Below are positions 49,819 through 60,496 of a stretch of DNA of 64,000 bases, piece by piece. This DNA comes from Pseudomonas sp. ICMP 561. GTDB taxonomy: Bacteria; Pseudomonadota; Gammaproteobacteria; Pseudomonadales; Pseudomonadaceae. The position numbers were made by a program, and so were the translations under genes. Positions within the stretch are counted from its first letter, which is position 1; each line of letters begins with the position of its first letter. The DNA is taken from positions 62,001 to 126,000 of the forward strand of contig NZ_LKBT01000011.1 of the NCBI RefSeq assembly GCF_002699985.1, read 5' to 3'. The notes under the pieces were generated by a model. It worked only from the letters and a program-made list of their open reading frames with translations, ran no database searches and had not been told where the DNA came from.

Positions 49819-50673
49819 TTATTGGCTGTAATACCCCACCGCCACCAGGTAATCCCCAACCCTGCGCGCATACGCATGCTTGTTTTCCACCTTGCCGGTT
49901 ACCGGGTTTCGCCAGCGGTATTCGTATTCGGCGGCGTCCTGCTTTTCAATCAGCGCGAGCATCGGTTCGCCAACGGGTTTGCCCTCAGGGTCTTTTACCT
50001 TGCGAAAGTCGGTATTGATCAGCCGCAGATTGGTGCCATGCGCCACATAACGCTTGCTGTGCAGATCGACGACAAACACGTACAGGTCATCCTGCAGAAA
50101 TCCTCCTCGCAGGCTGTTGATTGCGGTGAGAGTGCCCTTCTGGTCACGACCGAGTTCGCTCACCGCCTTATCCAGCAACGCTCTGGCTTGTTCAGGCGAT
50201 GCTCGAGGCACGTAATAACCCACCGCAAGGATGCGCTCGCCAATCCGCTGGAAGTAAACCCTCTTGCGCTCAACCTTGCCGTCAGCCCAGTTTTGCCAAC
50301 GATACTCGGCTTGCTGGATACCTTTGCTCTCAGGGGTGTGCAACACATCCTTGAATGCTTTTTGCAGATCGGGCTCAAGCACCTGGGAGACATCACGGCC
50401 AATCAGAACCACTGAAGGCCCACCGCTGGCAAGCATGACGCCGTGGGTGTCGACGACGAACACATAGCGCTCGCCATCAACAAACTCGCCCTGCCGACTG
50501 AATTCGGCAAATGCCTTGTCACCGGCCTCCTGATAGCGGGTCACAGCCTTCTCCAGCAGCGCTCTGGCAGCTGGCCCCTGCTCAGGGCTTTCGACGCCAG
50601 CCCCTGCCTGACCAAGCCAGGCAGAACATAGAAACCCCAGGACAACACCGATACCGCGTGGCGAAAACTGCAT
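49819..50673 (-). CDS. exported tandem Cache-domain protein
   Basis: A 284-aa exported protein. Signal peptide (VVLGFLCSAWLGQAGA), then two single-Cache domains in tandem: residues about 35-150 (YVFVVDTHGVMLASGGPSVVLIGRDVSQVLEPDLQKAFKDVL, AEYRWQNWADGKVERKRVYFQRIGERILAVGYYV) and about 155-284 (LYVFVVDLHSKRYVAHGTNLRLINTDFRKVKDPEGKPVGEPMLALIEK, AEYEYRWRNPVTGKVENKHAYARRVGDYLVAVGYYSQ). No transmembrane output domain follows, so it is a free periplasmic ligand-binding protein. A partner sensor is not evident. Confidence 0.85.
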   Translation of the reverse strand: MQFSPRGIGVVLGFLCSAWLGQAGAGVESPEQGPAARALLEKAVTRYQEAGDKAFAEFSRQGEFVDGERYVFVVDTHGVMLASGGPSVVLIGRDVSQVLEPDLQKAFKDVLHTPESKGIQQAEYRWQNWADGKVERKRVYFQRIGERILAVGYYVPRASPEQARALLDKAVSELGRDQKGTLTAINSLRGGFLQDDLYVFVVDLHSKRYVAHGTNLRLINTDFRKVKDPEGKPVGEPMLALIEKQDAAEYEYRWRNPVTGKVENKHAYARRVGDYLVAVGYYSQ

Positions 50674-50769
50674 GACTGGCCCCTTCTTTTTATAGGTCTG
50701 CGCAAAGCTTAGTCAAGCGCCTGCTAATGCAGAATCATTCATGAGAAAGGGGTCGTCAGCGCCATCTCG

Positions 50770-51927
50770 CTAGCCGCTGACATCAGTCCAGAACCACTGC
50801 GTCCGTTCGGCTTTAAGGTGCTCGAAAGCAGGCATGACGTCACCTTTGTTGAAAAAACGCCGGGAGCGCGCCATGGCGCTGCTGAACCAGTGCCCAGTCT
50901 GCGGGCAAGGCTGACCTGCGCGCACCGAGGCCATGGGTTTTTCGTCGAAGCGTGCATACCACTGCGCGGTAGATTGCTCGGTAAAACCGATGCCGCGACC
51001 CGGGCATGGATGAAGGCAACCTGTGTCCTGCACCCGGATTGGCTTGAGCACTTTATTGACCACCATGTAGGCATTCGAAGGGCCCTCGCCCTTGCCACCC
51101 AACGCCGGTAGAACACCGGCGCGAATCATCAGGCCGCTTTCATAGGTTTGAAAAACGACATCACTGTGAGCACTGAGTACCCTGCGCAACCGGTCGCTAC
51201 CTCCCAACTGACTAACAAAACGGTTTCCCAGAATGCTGTACCAACTGACGCCCTTGATACGATCCAGCAAGCGCAGGCTTTCCATGTGCGGCCCGGCGTC
51301 GACCATCAGGCCGATGTAGTCCTGCGCCAACCGGTATTCCAATGGCAGGTACCTGAGACCATCACCGGGCAGAACACACACCAGCCCGCCGTAACCATGC
51401 TCGGCCTCGATCTGATTGCACAGGTATTTGACCCAGCCCTCATAAACCCTGGCACCGTCCCGGTCCATCAATAAGGACCACGGCAGCAGCATTTTCAGGC
51501 AAGAATGATCGGTCGCCGCCTGACTCTCGGGCGGCGCCATCACCGACATGCAGTGAGTTGCAGCCTCCACCGGTCTGGCGCTGGAAATCGACCACAGCAG
51601 CGGCTCGTCCGGCGAGCTATCGAGCACCTGCCTCCGACAAATGGAGAAACTGCTGGGCGACAGTTTTCGAAGCCGCTGGTAGGACTGCCAATCAAGTACG
51701 GACCGAAACGTATCGTAAAAATGCGTGAAACATTCTTCGACCCGTTGCCGGGTCTTCGGCGTGTGGCCTTGCTTGAAATACAACGTGGTCATGAGCCCGA
51801 GTCGGGCGGCTGGTCTGCATTGTGCAGCGTCGGTCAGAAACTGGTCCGCCTGGTACTTGAGCCTTCCGAGAATCCCTTGTGCTTCAGATACGGTTTGCAA
51901 CACGTTTTTATTCTCCCGGTCTTCCAT
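50770..51927 (-). CDS. DUF3396 (type VI immunity family) protein
   Basis: A 385-aa cytosolic-type protein. The middle part (LKMLLPWSLLMDRDGARVYEGWVKYLCNQIEAEHGYGGLVCVLPGDGLRYLPLEYRLAQDY, then HMESLRLLDRIKGVSWYSILGNRFVSQLGG) fits the DUF3396 family of T6SS immunity proteins. The C-terminal module VRAGQPCPQTGHWFSSAMARSRRFFNKGDVMPAF resembles the GxPCPxSGxW module common in such immunity proteins. Start ATG 51927. No effector, VgrG or PAAR gene is adjacent, so it looks orphaned. The surroundings are AT-rich, consistent with acquisition by transfer. Confidence 0.75.
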   Translation of the reverse strand: MEDRENKNVLQTVSEAQGILGRLKYQADQFLTDAAQCRPAARLGLMTTLYFKQGHTPKTRQRVEECFTHFYDTFRSVLDWQSYQRLRKLSPSSFSICRRQVLDSSPDEPLLWSISSARPVEAATHCMSVMAPPESQAATDHSCLKMLLPWSLLMDRDGARVYEGWVKYLCNQIEAEHGYGGLVCVLPGDGLRYLPLEYRLAQDYIGLMVDAGPHMESLRLLDRIKGVSWYSILGNRFVSQLGGSDRLRRVLSAHSDVVFQTYESGLMIRAGVLPALGGKGEGPSNAYMVVNKVLKPIRVQDTGCLHPCPGRGIGFTEQSTAQWYARFDEKPMASVRAGQPCPQTGHWFSSAMARSRRFFNKGDVMPAFEHLKAERTQWFWTDVSG

Positions 51928-52180
51928 AAACAAGAATGCGACGCAAGAGTGAAGGGAGTTTCAAGGAGGAACAATACGGGGAAATCAATTTGGGAAATCA
52001 GCTACACACTTCAAGAAGCGTCCTACTCAAATCCTACAAATTTAGCCTCTGCCGCACGCTTTTAATGCCCAAAAGCGATAGTGGCATTACGCCAATTTGT
52101 AAGCATTGGGTAAAATGACTGGGCAGTCACGGCCTGCTTCACTGAAGATACAGCCGCTGGGCGGGAATCTGACAGAAGTT

Positions 52181-52813
52181 TCAGGTGCGTAGTGCAGGGC
52201 TAAGGCGCAGCATGTCCAGACCGGCATCTACCCATTTCTCGGCCCTGTCGCTGAGGGAATAGCTGTCAGGGACCAGCAGCCACTGGCCGAGCATGCCGTC
52301 GATATAGGCATGAAGGGCGATGGACGCACGGACGGTGTCCAGATCTGCAGGCAGTTGCCCTTTACGGACGGCGTTGCTCAACGCCAGGCCGATCCGGTCA
52401 TTGCACTCCAGTGCGTTGACCTGACGCTGCTGGCGAAAGTCGCACATTTCATCGGTGAATTCGCATTTATGAAACAGAATCTCATTAATGCGCCGCGTTT
52501 TCGGGTCCTGTGTAATTTCATGAAACAAATGAATCAGCAGTTTTTTCATGCAACCCAACGGATCGGCCTCGTCCTCGCTTTCGCTTGCAAGGGCCATCTC
52601 TTCCAGTGGTTCCTGGATGCTGTCGAGCATCGCCTGCACCAGATCCGCCTTGTTACTGAAGTGCCAGTAAATTGCGCCGCGGGTCACGCCCGCCAAGGAT
52701 GCGATATCCGCCAGAGTCGTACGCGCAACGCCTCTCTCGTAGAACGCTTTCTCAGCGGCCTCGAGAATCTGACTACGAGTAACCTGAGCTTCCTCTTTGG
52801 TACGACGGACCAT
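52181..52813 (-). CDS. ttgR: TetR-family repressor TtgR
   Basis: Repressor of 210 aa, nearly the same as P. putida TtgR in key stretches: [52 protein letters not shown] (HTH) and [31 protein letters not shown], ending [12 protein letters not shown]. It binds antibiotics and flavonoids and releases the operator shared with the divergent ttgABC efflux operon. The plant-flavonoid response of TtgR suits a plant-associated host. Confidence 0.93.
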   Translation of the reverse strand: MVRRTKEEAQVTRSQILEAAEKAFYERGVARTTLADIASLAGVTRGAIYWHFSNKADLVQAMLDSIQEPLEEMALASESEDEADPLGCMKKLLIHLFHEITQDPKTRRINEILFHKCEFTDEMCDFRQQRQVNALECNDRIGLALSNAVRKGQLPADLDTVRASIALHAYIDGMLGQWLLVPDSYSLSDRAEKWVDAGLDMLRLSPALRT

Positions 52814-52945
52814 GGCAGTAAAACCTCATTGAAAATGCCGCACGCCACGAATCATGTGGCTCTGAAGCAAAACCGGGCGGCATTTGTATTGCCTTGTCCC
52901 GAACCTGCAATCCCCAGCAGGCGCGGCTTACAGACGCAGAACTGG

Positions 52946-52979
52946 GTATTTACAAACAACCGTGAACGTAAGTATATTC
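52946..52979. promoter_or_regulatory. TtgR operator in ttgR-ttgABC intergenic region
   Basis: The sequence starts GTATTTACAAACAACC and ends GTAAGTATATTC, almost identical (from memory) to the P. putida TtgR operator. The half-sites TATTTAC (52947-52953) and GTAAGTA (52968-52974) are opposed. It overlaps the expected promoters of both genes. Confidence 0.8.
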
Positions 52980-53062
52980 ATTAGCCTACTACTTATCCAG
53001 CCAGAATTTTCCACACCCTTTCACTTTTCTTGAGCACCCAGGCTCCTGACCCGAGGATCTTC

Positions 53063-54217
53063 ATGCAATTCAAGCCAGCTGTTACCGTACTGGTCACTGC
53101 CGTCGCCCTGGCAACACTGCTCAGTGGATGCAGTAAAAAGGAAGAAGCCGCAGCTCCTGCAGCTGCACCTCCTCAGGTCGGCGTCGTTACCATCAAAGCT
53201 CAACCCTACACCCTGACATCGGAACTGCCGGGCCGCACCACGGCCTATCGCATCGCCGAAGTACGGCCACAGGTCAACGGCATCATTCTCAAGCGCCTGT
53301 TTACAGAAGGTGCCGATGTGAAAGCTGGCCAGCAGCTGTATCAGATTGATCCAGCGCTGTACGAAGCCACGGCCAACAGCGCCAAGGCGACGTTGCAATC
53401 GGCCAAGTCTCTTGCTGATCGCTACAAGCAACTGGTCAACGAGCAAGCCGTAAGCCGTCAGGAATACGACACCGCGCTGTCCTCCAGCCAGGAAGCGCAG
53501 GCCACGTTGCAAACTGCGCAGATCAACCTGCGTTACACCAAGGTAATGGCCCCTATTTCCGGCCGTATCGGGCGTTCCGATGTGACTGAGGGCGCACTGG
53601 TTACCAGCGGTCAGACCAACGCCATGGCGACGATCCAGCAACTGGACCCGATCTACGTTGACGTGACCCAGTCTTCCACCGAGATGCTCAAGCTGCGTCG
53701 CGACCTGGAGTCCGGCAAGCTGCAGAAAGCCGGTGACAACGCTGCAACGGTCAAGCTGACCCTTGAAGACGGAAGCGAATACAGCAAGCCGGGCAAACTG
53801 GAATTCTCCGAAGTGTCGGTAGACCAGGCGACTGGCTCCGTGACCCTGCGCGCAGTGTTCCCGAACCCTGATCACACCCTGTTGCCGGGCATGTTTGTTC
53901 ACGCTCAGTTGCAGGCGGGCATGAAAAGCGAAGCCATCCTTGCTCCACAGCAAGGCGTGACCCGTGACATGCGCGGCAAACCATCTGCCCTAGTGGTCAA
54001 CAAAGACAACAAGGTTGAGCAGCGTGAACTCATCGCCAACCGTACTTCAGGCGCTTACTGGTTGATCGAAAAAGGTCTGGAACCGGGTGATCGCGTCATC
54101 ACTGAAGGTCTGCAATTCGTCAAGCCAGGCGCGCAAGTGACGGTCAAGGAAGCGACCAACCTCACGCCAGCCCAGTCCGCTGAGTCCGCCCCTGCCGCCA
54201 CTGGCAAAGGTGAGTAA
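53063..54217 (+). CDS. ttgA: RND efflux periplasmic adaptor TtgA/MexA
   Basis: Membrane-fusion lipoprotein of 384 aa. Lipobox LLSGC (signal MQFKPAVTVLVTAVALATLLSG), then barrel-sandwich and coiled-coil domains (PGRTTAYRIAEVRPQVNGIILKRLFTEGADVKAGQQLYQIDPALYEA; INLRYTKVMAPISGRIGRSDVTEGALVTSGQ). It links the RND pump to the outer-membrane channel. Start ATG 53063 with GAGGA 5 nt upstream; the frame is open 33 nt further up but lacks a lipoprotein signal there. Confidence 0.95.
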   Translation: MQFKPAVTVLVTAVALATLLSGCSKKEEAAAPAAAPPQVGVVTIKAQPYTLTSELPGRTTAYRIAEVRPQVNGIILKRLFTEGADVKAGQQLYQIDPALYEATANSAKATLQSAKSLADRYKQLVNEQAVSRQEYDTALSSSQEAQATLQTAQINLRYTKVMAPISGRIGRSDVTEGALVTSGQTNAMATIQQLDPIYVDVTQSSTEMLKLRRDLESGKLQKAGDNAATVKLTLEDGSEYSKPGKLEFSEVSVDQATGSVTLRAVFPNPDHTLLPGMFVHAQLQAGMKSEAILAPQQGVTRDMRGKPSALVVNKDNKVEQRELIANRTSGAYWLIEKGLEPGDRVITEGLQFVKPGAQVTVKEATNLTPAQSAESAPAATGKGE

Positions 54218-54220
54218 CCG

Positions 54221-57200
54221 ATGTCTAAATTCTTTATCGACCGCCCCATTTTCGCCTGGGTATTAGCCCTGGTGATCATGTTGGTGGGTACGCTTTCGAT
54301 CCTGAAACTACCGATCAACCAGTACCCGGCCATTGCCCCTACGGCTATTGATATCCAGGTTACCTACCCAGGTGCTTCGGCGCAGACTGTGCAAGACACC
54401 GTGGTTCAGATCATTGAGCAACAGCTCAACGGTATTGATAACCTGCGTTATGTTTCCTCGGACAGTAACTCCGACGGCAGCATGACCATCACTGTGACCT
54501 TCAATCAGGGTACCAACCCGGATACCGCTCAGGTTCAGGTCCAGAACAAGCTCAACCTCGCCACCCCGCTGCTGCCGCAAGAAGTACAGCAACAGGGCCT
54601 GCGCGTTACCAAGTCGGTTAAAAACTTCCTGCTGGTTATCGGCCTGGTCGCCGAAGATGGCAGCGGTCTGACCCGGGAAGACTTGTCCAACTACATCGTT
54701 TCCAACATCCAGGACCCGATTTCCCGGACCTCCGGTGTGGGCGACTTCCAGGTGTTTGGTTCGCAGTACGCCATGCGTATCTGGCTGGACCCGGCCAAGC
54801 TCAACAACTTCCAGATGACACCGGTTGATGTGAGCACTGCGATTTCTGCACAGAACGTACAGATCGCCACCGGCCAACTGGGCGGTCTGCCCGCCCTGCC
54901 CGGCACTCAGCTGAACGCTACGATTATTGGCAAGACGCGTCTGCAAACCCCTGAGCAATTCGGCAACATTCTGCTCAAGGTCAACACCGACGGTTCGCAA
55001 GTACGTCTGCGTGACGTGGCTCGTATTGAGCTGGGTGGCCAGAACTACAGCATTGATGCCCAGTTCAACGGCAACCCGGCTTCTGGTATGGCGATCAAAC
55101 TGGCCTCCGGCGCCAACGCTCTGGACACCGCCAAGGCAATTCGCGCCACTGTCGCAAACCTGGAACCTTTCTTCCCGCCTGGCATGAAAGTGGTTTACCC
55201 GTACGACACCACCCCAACTGTGACCGAATCGATTTCGGGGGTTGTTGACACCCTGATCGAAGCGATCGTGCTGGTGTTCCTGGTGATGTACCTGTTCCTG
55301 CAAAACTTCCGCGCCACCGTCATTACGACGATGACGGTTCCGGTGGTACTGCTGGGTACGTTCGGCATCCTCGCAGCGTTCGGGTTCACGATTAACACCC
55401 TGACCATGTTCGGCATGATTCTGGCCATCGGACTCTTGGTGGACGATGCGATCGTGGTGGTGGAGAACGTCGAGCGGGTCATGGCCGAGGAGCACTTGTC
55501 GCCCAAAGAGGCGACCAAGAAATCCATGGGCCAGATCCAGGGCGCATTGGTGGGTATCGCCATGGTGCTCTCGGCGGTACTGCTGCCAATGGCGTTCTTC
55601 GGGGGGTCTACAGGGGTTATTTACAAACAGTTCTCGATCACCATTGTTTCGGCGATGGCCCTGTCGGTTCTGGTAGCACTGATTTTCACCCCGGCATTGT
55701 GCGCCACCATGCTCAAGCCGATCGATCCGGAAAAACACGGCCAACCGAAAAAAGGTTTCTTCGGCTGGTTCAACCGCACGTTTGATCGTGGCGTAAACAG
55801 CTATGAGCGCGGCGTGAAGCGTATGGTGACTCACAAGCTGCCAGCGTTCGGCGTCTATCTGCTCATCGTTGCGGGCATGATCTTCCTGTTCACTCGCATC
55901 CCGAGTGCGTTTCTGCCGGAAGAAGACCAAGGCGTGATTTTTGCTCAGGTTCAGACCCCGGCGGGCTCGTCCGCAGAGCGTACGCAGAAAGTCATCGACG
56001 ATATGCGTACCTTCCTGCTCGACAAAGAGAACGGTGAAGGCAAAGGCGTGAACTCGGTGTTCAGCGTCAACGGCTTCAACTTCGCCGGTCGCGGTCAGAG
56101 CTCGGGCCTCGCGTTCGTCATGCTCAAACCGTGGGGCGAGCGTGACTCGGAAAACACCGTATTCAAGATCGCCGAGCGTGCTCAGGCACACTTCTTCTCC
56201 TTCCGGGATGCGATGGTGTACGCCGTAGTTCCACCTTCGGTACTGGAACTGGGTAACGCTACCGGTTTCGACGTTTACCTGCAGGACCAGGGCGGTGTAG
56301 GCCACGACAAGCTGCTGGAAGCGCGTAACCAGTTCCTCGGCATGGCGTCGCAAAGCAAGATTCTTGCAGGCGTACGCCCTAACGGCCTGGGTGATGAGCC
56401 GCAGTATCAGCTCACCGTCGATGACGAGAAGGCCAGTGCCCTGGGCATTACTTTGTCGAACATCAACCAGACCTTGTCCATCGCACTGGGTGGCAGCTAC
56501 GTCAACGACTTCATCGACCGTGGTCGGGTGAAGAAAGTGTACGTGCAGGGTGAAGCGGCCAGCCGTATGACCCCCGAAGATCTGGGCAAGTGGTACGTGC
56601 GTAACGACGCCGGAACCATGGTGCCGCTGTCTGCCATTGCCAAAGGCGAGTGGATTTACGGTTCACCGAAGCTGTCGCGTTATAACGGCGTAGCAGCAAT
56701 GGAAGTTCTCGGTACACCGGCTCCGGGTTACAGCTCGGGTCAAGCCATGGCCGAAGTCGAAGCCATTGCCAAGAAACTGCCAGCAGGTATCGGTTACTCC
56801 TTCACCGGTCTGTCCTTCGAAGAACGTTTGTCCGGCTCTCAGGCACCTGCGCTGTATGCCCTGTCGATGCTGGTCGTGTTCCTCTGTCTGGCAGCACTGT
56901 ATGAAAGCTGGTCGATTCCGATTGCGGTCATGCTCGTTGTACCGCTGGGCATCATCGGTGCCCTTATGGCAACCAGTCTGAGAGGCCTGTCCAACGACGT
57001 GTTCTTCCAGGTTGGCTTGTTGACGACCATCGGTCTGGCGGCGAAGAATGCGATCCTGATTGTCGAGTTCGCCAAAGAGTTGCATGAACAGGGCAAGAGT
57101 CTGGTGGATGCGGCGATGGAAGCCTGCCGCATGCGTCTGCGCCCGATCATCATGACCTCCATGGCGTTCATCCTCGGCGTGGTACCGCTGGCGATCTCCA

Positions 57201-57382
57201 GCGGTGCCGGTTCGGGTAGCCAGCACGCAATCGGTACAGGCGTAATCGGCGGTATGATCACCGCCACCGTCCTGGCAATTTTCTGGGTCCCAATGTTCTA
57301 CGTTGCCGTGTCGTCGATGTTCAAGAGCAAGTACGACAAGGAACACGAGAAACAAATCTCAAACGATGAGGCTGGCCAATGA
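54221..57382 (+). CDS. ttgB: RND multidrug efflux pump TtgB/MexB
   Basis: Inner-membrane trimeric pump of 1053 aa, full HAE1-family length. N-terminal [21 protein letters not shown], the proton-relay Asp pair in [22 protein letters not shown], large periplasmic porter domains and C-terminal [21 protein letters not shown] are all present. It exports antibiotics, solvents and plant antimicrobials. It starts 3 bp after ttgA and overlaps ttgC by 4 nt. Confidence 0.97.
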   Translation: MSKFFIDRPIFAWVLALVIMLVGTLSILKLPINQYPAIAPTAIDIQVTYPGASAQTVQDTVVQIIEQQLNGIDNLRYVSSDSNSDGSMTITVTFNQGTNPDTAQVQVQNKLNLATPLLPQEVQQQGLRVTKSVKNFLLVIGLVAEDGSGLTREDLSNYIVSNIQDPISRTSGVGDFQVFGSQYAMRIWLDPAKLNNFQMTPVDVSTAISAQNVQIATGQLGGLPALPGTQLNATIIGKTRLQTPEQFGNILLKVNTDGSQVRLRDVARIELGGQNYSIDAQFNGNPASGMAIKLASGANALDTAKAIRATVANLEPFFPPGMKVVYPYDTTPTVTESISGVVDTLIEAIVLVFLVMYLFLQNFRATVITTMTVPVVLLGTFGILAAFGFTINTLTMFGMILAIGLLVDDAIVVVENVERVMAEEHLSPKEATKKSMGQIQGALVGIAMVLSAVLLPMAFFGGSTGVIYKQFSITIVSAMALSVLVALIFTPALCATMLKPIDPEKHGQPKKGFFGWFNRTFDRGVNSYERGVKRMVTHKLPAFGVYLLIVAGMIFLFTRIPSAFLPEEDQGVIFAQVQTPAGSSAERTQKVIDDMRTFLLDKENGEGKGVNSVFSVNGFNFAGRGQSSGLAFVMLKPWGERDSENTVFKIAERAQAHFFSFRDAMVYAVVPPSVLELGNATGFDVYLQDQGGVGHDKLLEARNQFLGMASQSKILAGVRPNGLGDEPQYQLTVDDEKASALGITLSNINQTLSIALGGSYVNDFIDRGRVKKVYVQGEAASRMTPEDLGKWYVRNDAGTMVPLSAIAKGEWIYGSPKLSRYNGVAAMEVLGTPAPGYSSGQAMAEVEAIAKKLPAGIGYSFTGLSFEERLSGSQAPALYALSMLVVFLCLAALYESWSIPIAVMLVVPLGIIGALMATSLRGLSNDVFFQVGLLTTIGLAAKNAILIVEFAKELHEQGKSLVDAAMEACRMRLRPIIMTSMAFILGVVPLAISSGAGSGSQHAIGTGVIGGMITATVLAIFWVPMFYVAVSSMFKSKYDKEHEKQISNDEAGQ

Positions 57383-58839
57383 GCAAGTCCCTGATCTCTC
57401 TGGCAGTCACTGCGGTCATCCTCAGTGGTTGCTCGCTGATCCCTGAATACAAGCAACCTGCGGCTCCGGTCGCGGCGCAGTACCCGCAAGGTCCGGCTTA
57501 CTCGCCGACTGAAGCGGCGAACGTCGCGGCAGCCGAACAGGGGTGGCGTCAGTTTTTCCATGACCCGGCCTTGCAACAGCTGATCCAGACGGCGCTGGTC
57601 AACAACCGCGACCTGCGTGTCGCGGCGTTGAACATCGATGCTTATCGTGCGCAATACCGCATTCAGCGTGCTGATCTGTTCCCGGCTGTTTCTGCTGATG
57701 GCAGCGGCAGCCGTCAGCGGTTGCCAGCCGATATGTCCACCACGGGCCAATCAGGCATTACCAGCCAGTATTCGGCCACGCTGGGCGTCAGTGCCTATGA
57801 GCTGGATCTGTTCGGCCGGGTTCGCAGCCTGAGCGAGCAAGCGTTGCAGACTTACTTCTCCAGCGAAGAAGCACGTCGCAGCACACAGATCAGCCTGGTG
57901 GCCAACGTCGCCAATGCCTACATGACCTGGCAGGCCGATAAAGAACTGCTCAAGCTGACCGAAGAAACACTCAAGACCTACGAAGAAAGTCTGCGTCTGA
58001 CTTCCCGTAGCAACGAAGTGGGCGTCTCGTCGGCGCTGGATCTGAGCCAGGCACGCACCTCGGTGGAAAGCGCCAAAGTTGCTCTGGCGCGTTACCAGCG
58101 TCAGGTCGCTCAGGATCAGAACAACCTGACCCTGTTGCTGGGCACCAACTTGCCGGACAATCTGCCGCCGGCTCAGCCTTTGAGTGCCGATTTGTTGAGC
58201 GCTTTGCCAGCGGGCCTGCCTTCTGACCTGCTGCAGCGTCGTCCGGATATTCTGCAAGCCGAGCACACCTTGCAGGCTGCCAATGCCAATATTGGCGCGG
58301 CCCGTGCTGCGTTCTTCCCTAGCATCAGCCTGACAGCCAATGCCGGTACGATCAGCCCGGATCTTTCCGGCCTGTTCAACGGCGGCTCGGGAACCTGGTT
58401 GTTCCAGCCAAGCATCAACATTCCGATCTTCAACGCCGGTAGCCTGCGCGCCAGCCTGGATTATTCAAAAATCCAGAAAGAGATCAGCGTCGCCAACTAC
58501 GAGAAGGCGATTCAGACCGCCTTCCAGGAAGTCTCTGACGGCCTGGCCTCGCGCAAGACTTACAACGAGCAGTTGCAAGCCCAGCGTGATTTCGTCAACG
58601 CCAACCAGGACTACTACCGTCTGGCCGAGCGTCGCTACCGGATCGGTATCGACAGCAACCTGACCTTCCTTGATGCTCAACGCTCGCTGTTCAGCGCACA
58701 ACAATCGCTGATCACCGACCGTCTCTCTCAACTCACCAGCGAGGTCAACCTGTACAAGGCCCTCGGCGGTGGTTGGTATGAGCAAACCGGACAGGCCAAA
58801 CCGATCGACAAAGAGAAGCCAACAGTTCAGTTGTTCTGA
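57379..58839 (+). CDS. ttgC: outer-membrane efflux channel TtgC/OprM
   Basis: TolC-like lipoprotein channel of 486 aa. Lipobox in [19 protein letters not shown]; two OEP repeats ([48 protein letters not shown] and [26 protein letters not shown]). It completes the tripartite pump. ATGA overlap with ttgB. A strong terminator follows. Confidence 0.96.
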   Translation: MSKSLISLAVTAVILSGCSLIPEYKQPAAPVAAQYPQGPAYSPTEAANVAAAEQGWRQFFHDPALQQLIQTALVNNRDLRVAALNIDAYRAQYRIQRADLFPAVSADGSGSRQRLPADMSTTGQSGITSQYSATLGVSAYELDLFGRVRSLSEQALQTYFSSEEARRSTQISLVANVANAYMTWQADKELLKLTEETLKTYEESLRLTSRSNEVGVSSALDLSQARTSVESAKVALARYQRQVAQDQNNLTLLLGTNLPDNLPPAQPLSADLLSALPAGLPSDLLQRRPDILQAEHTLQAANANIGAARAAFFPSISLTANAGTISPDLSGLFNGGSGTWLFQPSINIPIFNAGSLRASLDYSKIQKEISVANYEKAIQTAFQEVSDGLASRKTYNEQLQAQRDFVNANQDYYRLAERRYRIGIDSNLTFLDAQRSLFSAQQSLITDRLSQLTSEVNLYKALGGGWYEQTGQAKPIDKEKPTVQLF

Positions 58840-58860
58840 CCCCTGTTCTGATAAGCGACT

Positions 58861-58898
58861 CAATAAAAAACCCACCTCATCGGTGGGTTTTTTATTGA
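58861..58898. terminator. bidirectional terminator between ttgC and pcaT
   Basis: CAATAAAAAACCCACC-loop-GGTGGGTTTTTTATTG: a perfect stem with A- and T-tracts on either side serves both convergent genes. Confidence 0.9.
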
Positions 58899-58916
58899 GT
58901 CAGAGAAAGTGATTTA

Positions 58917-60206
58917 TCAGTGATCGTGATGCAGATACGCCGGTTGCTTGGGCAGGCGCAGGCTGAACAGAAACGCGACGGCCATCATGATCGTCACGTA
59001 CCAATAGAAATTGTTCTCCATGCCCTGATTTTTCAGGCTCAGTGCAACAAATTCTGCGGAGCCACCAAATACCGCGTTAGCCACTGCGTACGCCAGACCG
59101 ACTCCCAGCGCACGAACTTGCGGAGGGAACATTTCGGCTTTCACCAGACCGCTGATGGAGGTGTAAAAGCTCACGATTGCCAGCGCACAGGTGATGAGCA
59201 GAAAAGCCAGGAAAGGACTGGTCGTGGTTTTCAATGTCATCAGGATCGGCACCGTACAAAGCGTACCCAGAGCGCCGAACCACAGCATCGAGTTACGGCG
59301 ACCGATCTTGTCCGCCAGTATGCCGAACAGCGGCTGCATGCACATGTACAGGAACAGAGCGCCGGTCATGATGTAACTGGCGGTCTTGGGATCCATGCCA
59401 CCCGTGTTCACCAGGTACTTCTGCATGTACGTGGTGAAAGTGTAGAAAATCAGCGAGCCGCCTGCGGTGTAGCCCAATACTGTGATGAACGCAGCCTTAT
59501 GATCGCGAAACAGTGCGCTGATGCTCCCGGCGTCCTTGTCCTGACGCATTTCAGCAGTGGTGGTTTCCTCAAGCGAGCGACGCAACAGCAGCGAGATCAC
59601 CGCTGCAACCGCACCGATCACGAACGGAATGCGCCAGCCGTAGGCGCGCAGCTCTTCAGTACTGAGAAACTGTTGCATGATTACGACGGTAAGCACCGCC
59701 AGCAGTTGCCCGCCGATCAACGTCACGTACTGGAACGAGGCGAAAAAGCCTCGCTGGCCGCGCAACGCCACTTCACTCATGTACGTCGCCGTGGTGCCGT
59801 ACTCGCCCCCTACCGACAAGCCTTGAATCAGTCGCGCCAGCAACAGCAAAGCCGGTGCCCACACGCCAATCGTTGCGTAGGTCGGCAAACAGGCAATCAT
59901 CAACGAGCCACCGCACATCATCAGTACGGCAATCATCATTGAGTTCTTGCGGCCGTGCTTGTCAGCCACCCGCCCAAACAACCAGCCACCGATAGGCCGC
60001 ATCAAGAACCCGGCAGCGAACACGCCTGCGGTATTGAGCAACTGAACGGTAGGATCATCGGACGGGAAGAACGCCGGAGCGAAGTAGATGGCGCAGAAAG
60101 CGTAGACGTAGAAATCGAACCACTCGACCAGATTGCCTGAGGAGGCGCCCACAATCGCAAAGATCCTTTTGCTGCGTTCTTCACCCGTGTAATGCGTGGT
60201 TGTCAT
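58917..60206 (-). CDS. pcaT: PcaT, MHS-family transporter of the beta-ketoadipate pathway
   Basis: A 12-TM MHS symporter of 429 aa: [101 protein letters not shown]. It shares many motifs with the permease at 42775, so the two are paralogues. Its place after pcaIJF in the same orientation matches P. putida pcaT, the beta-ketoadipate transporter. It is separated from pcaF by 290 bp containing a REP element, so it probably has its own promoter. Confidence 0.9.
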   Translation of the reverse strand: MTTTHYTGEERSKRIFAIVGASSGNLVEWFDFYVYAFCAIYFAPAFFPSDDPTVQLLNTAGVFAAGFLMRPIGGWLFGRVADKHGRKNSMMIAVLMMCGGSLMIACLPTYATIGVWAPALLLLARLIQGLSVGGEYGTTATYMSEVALRGQRGFFASFQYVTLIGGQLLAVLTVVIMQQFLSTEELRAYGWRIPFVIGAVAAVISLLLRRSLEETTTAEMRQDKDAGSISALFRDHKAAFITVLGYTAGGSLIFYTFTTYMQKYLVNTGGMDPKTASYIMTGALFLYMCMQPLFGILADKIGRRNSMLWFGALGTLCTVPILMTLKTTTSPFLAFLLITCALAIVSFYTSISGLVKAEMFPPQVRALGVGLAYAVANAVFGGSAEFVALSLKNQGMENNFYWYVTIMMAVAFLFSLRLPKQPAYLHHDH

Positions 60207-60339
60207 TATTTTTCCCCATTAAAGCTGAACAGTCATCCAGGACATAAGCTGTAACATGTTTTGGGACAACAAGCAGCTTTATAGAATTCCATTGTGGGGT
60301 GGTGGGCGCCATTGAGGATGGCGCGAATTCATGAATTTT

Positions 60340-60431
60340 CTGTTGGAGCGAGGCTTGCCCGCGAAGAACAACAACGCGGTGTATCTGAAACTCCTCATCG
60401 CCTGATTCGCGGGCAAGCCTCGCTCCAACAG
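60340..60431. repeat. REP-type inverted repeat, GAGGCTTGCCCGCGAA family
   Basis: CTGTTGGAGCGAGGCTTGCC and its inverse GGCAAGCCTCGCTCCAACAG flank about 43 nt between pcaF and pcaT. Its arms match the core of the 41-bp-arm repeat at 29340. Confidence 0.85.
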
Positions 60432-60496
60432 TCCACGATGACTTTTTCGTGGAGGCCATCAAAAAGCTGGGTGACTGTATTCAGTGATGTTCGGTC

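Noticed and set aside
54308..56353. 681-codon frame open on the minus strand across ttgB
   Set aside because: It lies antisense to a fully conserved RND pump gene, has a His/Gln/Arg-rich composition typical of antisense shadow frames in high-GC DNA, and no recognisable domain.
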